The notes beneath the pieces were generated by a model that was given only the letters and a program-made list of their open reading frames with translations, made no database searches and was not told the origin of the DNA. 19,531 nt of DNA from assembly GCA_045531795.1 (NCBI GenBank), contig JAZSET010000002.1:1-19531 (forward strand), written 5' to 3'. The position numbers and the translations under genes are program-made. Source of the stretch: UBA4717 sp045531795. Lineage in GTDB: Bacteria > Bacillota > Clostridia > Oscillospirales > CAG-272. Of the stretch, positions 7,067-13,089 are shown one piece after another. Numbering within the stretch: the stretch's first letter is position 1; every line of letters starts with the position of its first letter.

Positions 7067-7079
7067 TACGGAGGTAATT

Positions 7080-7472
7080 ATGAGAAAGTTTAATGTAACT
7101 GTTAATGGAACAGCTTATGAAGTTGAAGTTGAAGAAGTAGGCGGAGTATGTGCACCTGTTGCAGCAGCTCCCGCACCTGTAGCTGCAGCTCCCGCGGCGG
7201 CACCTGCAGCAGCACCTAAGGCAGCTCCCGCTGCACCCAAAATGCAGGGAAGCGCAGGCGCTAATGCCGTAAATGCTCCTATGCCCGGCAATATCCTTAA
7301 GGTTAATGTAAGCGTTGGACAGGCGGTTAAGGCCGGCGACGTTCTCGTAGTACTTGAAGCAATGAAGATGGAAAATGATATTCCTGCTCCCTGTGATGGT
7401 ACTGTAGCATCTGTAAATGTACAGAAGGGTGCTTCTGTAAATTCAGGCGACGTTCTCGTAACTCTTAACTGA
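7080..7472 (+). CDS. Biotin carboxyl carrier protein of the decarboxylase
   Basis: A 130-residue carrier that holds the CO2-bearing biotin and shuttles between active sites. The ATG at 7080 is preferred because GGAGGT lies four bases before it; the open frame extends further upstream over the end of the gamma gene, which is not used. Parts: a short N-terminal beta segment (MRKFNVTVNGTAYEVEVEEV), a flexible Ala/Pro linker (~25-54) and a biotinyl domain with the EAMKMEN motif, where Lys96 is the expected biotinylation site. The conserved PMPGNI turn is present. It is equivalent to the 1.3S subunit of transcarboxylase or GcdC/MmdC. As the only carrier in the operon it presumably serves both carboxyltransferases. 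Confidence 0.95.
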   Translation: MRKFNVTVNGTAYEVEVEEVGGVCAPVAAAPAPVAAAPAAAPAAAPKAAPAAPKMQGSAGANAVNAPMPGNILKVNVSVGQAVKAGDVLVVLEAMKMENDIPAPCDGTVASVNVQKGASVNSGDVLVTLN

Positions 7473-7487
7473 GAGAGGTAGAAAATA

Positions 7488-8738
7488 ATGCTTGAATCAA
7501 TACTCAATTTTCTGAATACAACGGGTATTGCAAAGCTTCTTGGAAATGAACCGATAGAAATAGTAAAAACGCTTATAATGTATGTTATAATCGGCGCACT
7601 GTTCTATCTTGCAGTAGTTAAAAAGTTTGAACCGCTGCTCCTTTTACCGATAGCTTTCGGTATGCTTCTTGCAAACTTACCCGGTGCAAATGTATTCCAT
7701 ATGGAATATTTCTTTGATGAATACTATATGCAGGCTTATCCGGAGCAGTATGCGGCTATGCTTGTTGACGGACATATTCCGATATCCACAATGATAAAGG
7801 AAGTTTTCAACAGAGGCGGTCTTGTTGATATACTCTACATAGGAGTCAAGTCAGGACTTTACCCCTCACTTATATTCATGGGTGTTGGTGCGATGACCGA
7901 CTTTACAGCTCTTATTGCAAATCCTAAGAGTCTGCTTATCGGTGCTGCGGCACAGCTCGGCGTATTCGTAGCATTTTCGGGTGCACTCCTTTCGGGACAG
8001 TTCAATCCTCTTGAAGCAGCATCAATCGGTATTATCGGCGGTGCTGACGGCCCGACTGCAATTCTTGTTACAAAAACACTTGCTCCCGCACTCCTCGGAG
8101 GTATAGCGATTGCGGCATATTCTTATATGGCGCTCATCCCGATTATTCAGCCTCCCTTTATGAAAATGCTCACAACAAAGAAAGAGCGTTCAATCGTAAT
8201 GAAGGAGCTTCGTCAGGTTTCAACCGTAGAAAAGGTAATATTCCCGATAGTTGTTACAATTATCGTAACATTCATTGTTCCCGATGCAGCACCTCTTGTA
8301 GGCTTCTTGATGCTCGGTAACCTCTTCAATGTATGCGGTGTTACCGACAGACTTTCAAAGACGGCACAGAACGAACTTATCAATATCATAACAATTTTCT
8401 TGGGTGTATCTGTTGGTGCAACTGCCAACGCATCTAATTTCCTGAGTGCAAAGACCATCCTTATAGTTGTACTCGGACTTGTTGCGTTCTCAATATCTAC
8501 CTGTGGCGGACTTCTTTTTGCAAAGCTTATGTGCTTCCTTACAGGCGGAAAAATCAATCCCCTTATCGGTTCTGCCGGTGTTTCTGCAGTTCCTATGGCA
8601 GCCCGTGTATCACAGGTAGTGGGACAGAAGGATAATCCCACAAACTTCCTTCTTATGCACGCTATGGGACCTAACGTTGCCGGAGTTATCGGCTCTGCCG
8701 TTGCGGCAGGCATATTCCTCAGCAGATACGCTGGTTAA
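7488..8738 (+). CDS. oadB: Sodium ion-translocating decarboxylase, membrane beta subunit
   Basis: A 416-residue integral membrane protein of the OadB/MmdB/GcdB family, which decarboxylates carboxybiotin and exports Na+. Multiple hydrophobic segments span the whole length. Diagnostic motifs are MGVGAMTDFTALIANP, then IGIIGGADGPTAI with Asp187 (the counterpart of the functionally essential Asp203 described in Klebsiella OadB), and near the end NPTNFLLMHAMGPNVAGVIG. GAGGT lies eight bases before the ATG, 15 bases after the carrier stop. Family and role are secure; the gene name depends on which substrate feeds the pump, so oadB is a family label rather than proof of oxaloacetate use. Confidence 0.95.
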   Translation: MLESILNFLNTTGIAKLLGNEPIEIVKTLIMYVIIGALFYLAVVKKFEPLLLLPIAFGMLLANLPGANVFHMEYFFDEYYMQAYPEQYAAMLVDGHIPISTMIKEVFNRGGLVDILYIGVKSGLYPSLIFMGVGAMTDFTALIANPKSLLIGAAAQLGVFVAFSGALLSGQFNPLEAASIGIIGGADGPTAILVTKTLAPALLGGIAIAAYSYMALIPIIQPPFMKMLTTKKERSIVMKELRQVSTVEKVIFPIVVTIIVTFIVPDAAPLVGFLMLGNLFNVCGVTDRLSKTAQNELINIITIFLGVSVGATANASNFLSAKTILIVVLGLVAFSISTCGGLLFAKLMCFLTGGKINPLIGSAGVSAVPMAARVSQVVGQKDNPTNFLLMHAMGPNVAGVIGSAVAAGIFLSRYAG

Positions 8739-8759
8739 TTATACAGGAGGTAAATTATT

Positions 8760-10157
8760 ATGTCTAAAGTAAAAATTACCGAAACAGTGCTTCGTGACTC
8801 TCACCAGTCTCTTGTTGCAACAAGAATGACTACTGAACAGATGCTTCCTGTTCTTGAGGCACTTGATGCGGTTGGATATCATTCACTTGAAGCATGGGGC
8901 GGTGCAACCTTCGACTCATGTCTTCGTTTCTTAAACGAGGATCCCTGGCAGAGACTTCGTACAATCAGAGAACACGTTAAGAACACAAAGCTTCAGATGC
9001 TTTTCAGAGGTCAGAATATTCTCGGTTACAGACACTATGCTGACGATGTTGTTGAATACTTTGTACAGAAGTCAATAGCAAACGGTATTGACATTTTAAG
9101 AATATTTGACGCACTTAATGATCCCAGAAACCTTGAAACTGCAATCAAGGCAACAAAGAAAGAAAAGGGTCATGTACAGGCGGCTATCTGCTATACAACA
9201 AGCCCTGTACACAACAATGACTACTTCGCAAAGTACGCAAAGCAGCTTGAAAATATGGGTGCTGACTCAATCTGTATCAAGGATATGGCAGGTCTTCTTA
9301 AGCCTTACGAGGCTTTCGAGCTTGTTAAGGCACTCAAGGCTAATACAAAGCTTCCCATTCAGCTTCATACTCACTATACAGCAGGTCTTGCTTCAATGAC
9401 CATAATGAAGGCAATCGAGGCAGGCGTAGACATTGTTGATACAGCAATTTCACCCCTTGCACTTGGTACTTCACAGCCCCCCACAGAGCCTATTGTAGCA
9501 GCTCTTGCAGGCACAAAGTATGACACAGGTCTTGACCTTAAGAAGCTTGACGTTGTATGCAGTCACTTTGCACCTCTCAGAGAAAAGTATCTTGCAGACG
9601 GACTTCTCGACCCCAAGGTACTCAAGGTTGACGTTAATGCACTTCTTTATCAGGTACCCGGCGGTATGCTTTCAAACCTAGTAAGCCAGCTTAAGCAGGC
9701 AGGCAAGAGCGAGCTTTTACCCGAGGTTCTTGCAGAAGTGCCGAGAGTAAGAGAAGATGCGGGCTTCCCGCCTCTCGTAACTCCCTCATCACAGATCGTT
9801 GGTACACAGGCTGTATTCAATGTGCTTATGGGTGAACGTTACAAGACAGTAACAAAGGAATTCAAGGGACTTGTAAAGGGCGAATACGGTAAGTGCCCTG
9901 TTGCAATCAAGCCTGAATTCATAAAGAAGATTATCGGTGATGAAGCACCTATTACCTGCCGTCCCGCAGATAATATTGCTCCTGAACTTGATACTCTTCG
10001 CGAAAAGGTAGCACCCTGGGCAGAGCAGGAAGAGGATGTACTTTCCTACGCACTCTTTGAGCAGGTTGCTGAAAAGTTCTTTGAATACAGAAAGAACGAA
10101 AAGTACAATCTTGACGGAAACAACGCCGACAAGGACAACAAAATTCACACTGTATAA
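8760..10157 (+). CDS. oadA: Oxaloacetate decarboxylase alpha / transcarboxylase 5S-type carboxyltransferase
   Basis: A 465-residue TIM-barrel carboxyltransferase (HMGL-like domain plus the conserved C-terminal PYC/OADA domain) that takes CO2 from oxaloacetate to biotin. Metal and catalytic positions are visible: Asp13 in LRDSHQS, Lys174 in CIKDMAGLL, and His203 and His205 in QLHTHYTAGL. The C-terminal biotin domain found in many OadA proteins is absent, in agreement with the separate carrier gene, so its size and form match the 5S subunit. AGGAGGT lies eight bases before the ATG. It is the last gene of the operon, followed by a terminator. The pyruvate/oxaloacetate specificity is taken from the family. 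Confidence 0.95.
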   Translation: MSKVKITETVLRDSHQSLVATRMTTEQMLPVLEALDAVGYHSLEAWGGATFDSCLRFLNEDPWQRLRTIREHVKNTKLQMLFRGQNILGYRHYADDVVEYFVQKSIANGIDILRIFDALNDPRNLETAIKATKKEKGHVQAAICYTTSPVHNNDYFAKYAKQLENMGADSICIKDMAGLLKPYEAFELVKALKANTKLPIQLHTHYTAGLASMTIMKAIEAGVDIVDTAISPLALGTSQPPTEPIVAALAGTKYDTGLDLKKLDVVCSHFAPLREKYLADGLLDPKVLKVDVNALLYQVPGGMLSNLVSQLKQAGKSELLPEVLAEVPRVREDAGFPPLVTPSSQIVGTQAVFNVLMGERYKTVTKEFKGLVKGEYGKCPVAIKPEFIKKIIGDEAPITCRPADNIAPELDTLREKVAPWAEQEEDVLSYALFEQVAEKFFEYRKNEKYNLDGNNADKDNKIHTV

Positions 10158-10163
10158 ATAAAA

Positions 10164-10198
10164 CCGGCTGAGCCAAAAACTCAGCCGATTTTTTCTTT
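10164..10198 (+). terminator. Rho-independent terminator of the decarboxylase operon
   Basis: An 8-bp stem (CGGCTGAG at 10165-10172 with CTCAGCCG at 10180-10187) encloses a CCAAAAA loop and is followed by a T-rich run. It starts seven bases after the oadA stop. Confidence 0.93.
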
Positions 10199-10203
10199 TT
10201 CTA

Positions 10204-10232
10204 TTGATTTTGGACCTTATATGTGGTAAAAT
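10204..10232 (+). promoter_or_regulatory. Sigma-A promoter with extended -10 upstream of the GtrA-like gene
   Basis: The -35 is TTGATT (10204-10209), the spacer is 17 bp and the -10 is TAAAAT (10227-10232), preceded by TGG. It lies about 58 bp before the ATG. Confidence 0.7.
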
Positions 10233-10289
10233 GATTTCATCCAAGATGAATCGGGCAAAATTTGTAATGCAAATCAAAAGGAGATATAT

Positions 10290-10688
10290 ATGAAAAAAGA
10301 GTCGGTTTTTCAACTTTTGAAATTTACGCTCTTTTCTGCATCGGCAGGAATAATACAGGTTTTGACATTTACTGTATTCAACGAGCTGTTTAAGTGGATG
10401 TACTGGCCAGCTTATCTGACATCCCTTGTTTTGTCTATAGTCTGGAATTTTACATTTAACAGACGCTACACCTTTAAGTCAGCTGCAAATATTCCCGTTG
10501 CGATGCTTAAACTCTTTGGCTTTTATATCATATTTACTCCTTTGTCAACCTGGCTCGGGCACCTGGCAGAAACGGCAAAAATCAATGATTATCTGATTCT
10601 TGCGATAACAATGCTGTCAAATTTCATTCTTGAATTTTTGTTTTCGAAATTTGTAATATACAGAAATCAGGAGAACACGCGGCGGTGA
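10290..10688 (+). CDS. GtrA-like membrane protein
   Basis: A 132-residue, four-helix membrane protein of the GtrA/DPMS family, whose members are thought to help move polyprenyl-linked sugars across the membrane or to accompany glycosyltransferases. Hydrophobic segments lie at about 10-30, 38-57, 73-93 and 103-124. The family signature WNFTFNRRYTFKS sits at the end of the second helix, and FSKFVIYR closes the protein. AGGAGA lies five bases before the ATG. No glycosyltransferase adjoins it here, so the partner is unknown. It has its own promoter; no terminator is visible before the next gene. Confidence 0.85.
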   Translation: MKKESVFQLLKFTLFSASAGIIQVLTFTVFNELFKWMYWPAYLTSLVLSIVWNFTFNRRYTFKSAANIPVAMLKLFGFYIIFTPLSTWLGHLAETAKINDYLILAITMLSNFILEFLFSKFVIYRNQENTRR

Positions 10689-10706
10689 CATTTTAGCCTA
10701 AAAACA

Positions 10707-10721
10707 GTTGAAGAATTCAAC
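10707..10721 (+). promoter_or_regulatory. Inverted repeat upstream of the pyrophosphatase gene
   Basis: GTTGAA and TTCAAC flank a GAA centre, giving a 15-bp interrupted palindrome about 55 bp before the ATG of the pyrophosphatase. It includes a possible -35 (TTGAAG at 10708-10713), but no good -10 is visible at the proper distance. It may be an operator or a chance palindrome. Confidence 0.25.
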
Positions 10722-10776
10722 GGAATGTTTGAATAGGGTAAGAGTGCAAAAATATAAACAAAAAGGAGCTTTAATT

Positions 10777-11310
10777 ATGTCTAATATATGGCACGATATT
10801 TCACCAAAGAGAATACACGCGGATGATTTTATCTGCGTTGTGGAAATAACAAAGGGAAGTAAGAAAAAGTACGAGCTTGACAAGGAAACAGGATTTCTTA
10901 TGCTTGACAGAATCCTTCACACTTCAACGCATTATCCGGCAAATTACGGATTTATTCCGAGAACATACGGCGACGACAACGACCCGCTTGATGTACTTCT
11001 TCTTTGCTCGGAGCAGATTGAACCTATGACTCTTGTACGTGCGTATCCTATCGGTGTTATTTCTATGATTGACAACGGGCGTAATGATGAGAAAATCATC
11101 GCAATCCCGTTCAGTGACCCGAACTATAATGTGTATAAGGACATCACAGAGCTTCCGCAGCACGTATTTGATGAGATGAGACACTTCTTTACCGTGTATA
11201 AGAATCTTGAAAACAAAGAAACAGCGGTAAACGAGGTAAGCGACCGTGAAGCCTCACTTAAAATAATCGACAAGGCTATCAGCGCCTATGTAGAAAAGTT
11301 CTGCAGATAA
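10777..11310 (+). CDS. ppa: Inorganic pyrophosphatase, family I
   Basis: A 177-residue soluble cytoplasmic enzyme that hydrolyses pyrophosphate released by biosynthetic reactions. The family signature is complete: HYPANYGFIPRTYGDDNDPL, with the metal-binding aspartates Asp67, Asp69 and Asp72, and the KKKYELDK segment near residue 30. The ATG at 10777 is chosen because AAAAGGAG lies about eight bases before it and the protein starts like its relatives (MSNIWHDI); the frame stays open upstream to a TTG at 10708, which is unlikely to be used. Length is usual for bacterial family I enzymes. It is followed 45 bases later by the SGNH-like gene on the same strand, without a visible terminator. Confidence 0.96.
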   Translation: MSNIWHDISPKRIHADDFICVVEITKGSKKKYELDKETGFLMLDRILHTSTHYPANYGFIPRTYGDDNDPLDVLLLCSEQIEPMTLVRAYPIGVISMIDNGRNDEKIIAIPFSDPNYNVYKDITELPQHVFDEMRHFFTVYKNLENKETAVNEVSDREASLKIIDKAISAYVEKFCR

Positions 11311-11316
11311 ATTTGT

Positions 11317-11329
11317 TGTATTTAATACA
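11317..11329 (+). promoter_or_regulatory. Short palindrome between ppa and the SGNH-like gene
   Basis: TGTATT and AATACA around a single T form a perfect 13-bp palindrome, 12 bases before the AGGAGG of the next gene. It might be an operator or simply AT-rich chance. Confidence 0.2.
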
Positions 11330-11355
11330 GACATAATTTAAGGAGGATATATAAA

Positions 11356-11991
11356 GTGTGCGAAAATCATTGGAAAGACAAATTATGGTATGCATACGGT
11401 ACATCTATGACAAGTGTACAGCAGGGTGAATATGTACCGGTTGTTGAAAAGCTTTCAGGACTTAGGGTTGTTAATAAAGGAATACCCGGAGGCTCTCTGA
11501 CGCCCGATGGTTTTGGAAAAGGTAATACCAAAGCAGCGATTATGAACCTGGAAGACGGTAAGGATATGGCTGACCTTATTACGATAGATGTTTTGCCGAA
11601 TGAGGGGAAAATCGTCGGTGAAATCTATGATACGGATGATGAATCATTCTGCGGATGTCTCAACCAGTGTTTAAGATACCTGCAGGAAAATACAAAAGCG
11701 CAAATTGTAGTGATAATAATGATAGGCGGAAATGACCGTTCACCTGAAAAAGTTGTTGAAACGAGACAAATCACACAATTTGAATTTGCACAGAAAATCG
11801 AACTTGTTGCAAAACTCAATGCTGTTCCCGTTATAAATGTCTTTTGTGAATCAGGGTTTGGTTATGCCAGAGTAAAAGGCAGGGAATATCAGCTTGATAA
11901 TATCCATCTGAACAAGCTTGGTGGACTTAATATGGGTAATTTTGTCTGGAGTAAGCTTAAGGATATTCCTTTGTGGGAAACAGAAATTTAA
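11356..11991 (+). CDS. SGNH/GDSL-type hydrolase-like protein
   Basis: A 211-residue protein without a signal peptide, starting at GTG with AGGAGG nine bases upstream. It resembles SGNH esterases: block I is YGTSMTS with the presumed nucleophile Ser17, block II is NKGIPGGSLT with a conserved Gly, and block V is DNIHLN with the Asp181/His184 pair. Block III, normally GxND, appears to be LPNEG following DLITIDV, keeping Asn82 but not the Gly/Asp. The family removes acyl groups from sugars, lipids or other esters; the substrate here is unknown. It sits between ppa and the TIGR04076-type gene, probably co-transcribed, with no carbohydrate genes nearby to hint at a role. Confidence 0.75.
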   Translation: MCENHWKDKLWYAYGTSMTSVQQGEYVPVVEKLSGLRVVNKGIPGGSLTPDGFGKGNTKAAIMNLEDGKDMADLITIDVLPNEGKIVGEIYDTDDESFCGCLNQCLRYLQENTKAQIVVIIMIGGNDRSPEKVVETRQITQFEFAQKIELVAKLNAVPVINVFCESGFGYARVKGREYQLDNIHLNKLGGLNMGNFVWSKLKDIPLWETEI

Positions 11992-12017
11992 AAATAAAGA
12001 CTTAAAAAGGTGCTTTT

Positions 12018-12320
12018 ATGAAAAATTGCAGAATAACCGTGATGAAAAGGGCGGTACATAACGACCTTATAGAAAAATACGAAAATCCTATTGAACATCC
12101 CTGCGATATGGAAATTGGTCAGGTGTTTGTGTCAGAGTCGGGAGAAAAGCCCGAGGGACTTTGTAATGCTGCCTGGGGGTGTATGGAATATTTCGTAAAA
12201 GAGCTTGCAAACGGTGGCGGCAATTTCTACGACGGCTGGATGAAAAATCCAAAAAGTGCGATGATTTCCTGCAATGACGGCTTCAGACCTGTAAGCTATC
12301 TTATTGAGGTAATTGAATAG
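12018..12320 (+). CDS. TIGR04076 family small protein
   Basis: A 100-residue cytoplasmic protein of unknown function. It fits the TIGR04076 pattern: an opening CRITVMKRAVHNDLIEKY, a middle GQVFVSESGEKPEGLCNAAW, then GGGNFYDGWMKNPKSAMISC and the ending DGFRPVSYLIEVIE. Two well-spaced Cys (in GLCNAAWG and MISCNDG) are typical of the family. AAAAAGG precedes the ATG, and the gene starts 26 bases after the SGNH-like gene stop, so it is likely the last member of a short operon, as a strong terminator follows. Assignment is by pattern memory of the family, not by a search. Confidence 0.7.
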   Translation: MKNCRITVMKRAVHNDLIEKYENPIEHPCDMEIGQVFVSESGEKPEGLCNAAWGCMEYFVKELANGGGNFYDGWMKNPKSAMISCNDGFRPVSYLIEVIE

Positions 12321-12340
12321 TCTGGAATCCATAATAATTA

Positions 12341-12373
12341 AAATACTCTTCGTTTGCGGAGAGTATTTTTTTG
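12341..12373 (+). terminator. Rho-independent terminator after the TIGR04076 gene
   Basis: An 11-bp stem (AATACTCTTCG at 12342-12352 with CGGAGAGTATT at 12357-12367, one G-T pair) has a TTTG loop and a following T-run. Confidence 0.93.
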
Positions 12374-12394
12374 TGCAAATTTCTCTGCTTGTGC

Positions 12395-12422
12395 TTGATT
12401 TTTATTACTTATGTGTTATAAT
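12395..12422 (+). promoter_or_regulatory. Sigma-A promoter with extended -10 for the phosphatase-copA unit
   Basis: The -35 is TTGATT (12395-12400), the spacer is 16 bp and the -10 is a consensus TATAAT (12417-12422), preceded by TGT. It lies 34 bp before the ATG of the phosphatase. No copper-type CopY or CsoR operator was recognised around it. Confidence 0.75.
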
Positions 12423-12455
12423 TATAGTGTAATCTGTTTTTTGCAGGAGCAATAT

Positions 12456-13085
12456 ATGACAAGAATGATTTTTGTCCGTCACGGTGAAAGTACGGGCAAT
12501 TTAAAGAGAATTTTCTACGGTCACACCGACGGAGAGCTTACCGACTTCGGAAGACTTCAGGCAGAGCGCGCCCGTGACTATTTACGGGATTTTCATATTG
12601 ACGCGGCTTATGCAAGTGATCTTTCTCGCGCCTATGAAACGGGCAGAATAATACTTGAACCTCATAAAATTGAACTTATAGCTGATGAAAAGCTCCGTGA
12701 AATCTATGCGGGCGAGTGGGAGAATATGAGTTTTGAAGATATTGAGGTAAAGTACAATACGGAGTACGAAAAATTCCGTCAGAACAGCTGGTATTCCCAT
12801 CCCGAGGGCGGCGAAAGTGTTGAGGAAATGACCTACAGAATCAGAGACGAGGTCTGGAGAATCGCGGGGGCTCACGACAACGAAACGGTGCTTATTGCTT
12901 TTCATTCCACGCCGCTGAGAAGCCTTGCCTGTGAGTGGAACGATGTTCCTTACAGTAAAATGAATGAGCAGGGGTGGATAGGAAATGCCTCTGTTTCAGT
13001 AGTGGAATATGATATAGAAAATCACACCACAAAGCCCGAACTTATCGGGTATTGTGAGTATCTTAATGATTTAATCAAGGAGTAA
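12456..13085 (+). CDS. Histidine phosphatase, phosphoglycerate mutase-like family
   Basis: A 209-residue cytoplasmic enzyme of the histidine phosphatase superfamily (PGM/CobC branch). The catalytic set is complete: RHGES with His9 as phosphate acceptor, Arg58 in YASDLSRAYET, Glu82 in LREIYAGEWE, and the second histidine His150 in LIAFHSTPLR. The ATG at 12456 is preferred because AGGAG (12445-12449) lies just upstream, whereas the upstream ATG at 12411 falls inside the promoter. The branch is broad (mutases, alpha-ribazole phosphatase, general phosphatases), so the substrate is unknown. The Shine-Dalgarno of copA overlaps the end of this gene, and the start of copA is only four bases beyond its stop, so the two are co-transcribed. 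Confidence 0.9.
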   Translation: MTRMIFVRHGESTGNLKRIFYGHTDGELTDFGRLQAERARDYLRDFHIDAAYASDLSRAYETGRIILEPHKIELIADEKLREIYAGEWENMSFEDIEVKYNTEYEKFRQNSWYSHPEGGESVEEMTYRIRDEVWRIAGAHDNETVLIAFHSTPLRSLACEWNDVPYSKMNEQGWIGNASVSVVEYDIENHTTKPELIGYCEYLNDLIKE

Positions 13086-13089
13086 AAGC

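Noticed and set aside
7002..7079. N-terminal extension of the biotin carrier over the end of the gamma gene
   Set aside because: GGAGGT lies just before the ATG at 7080, and the protein from there matches the usual carrier start.
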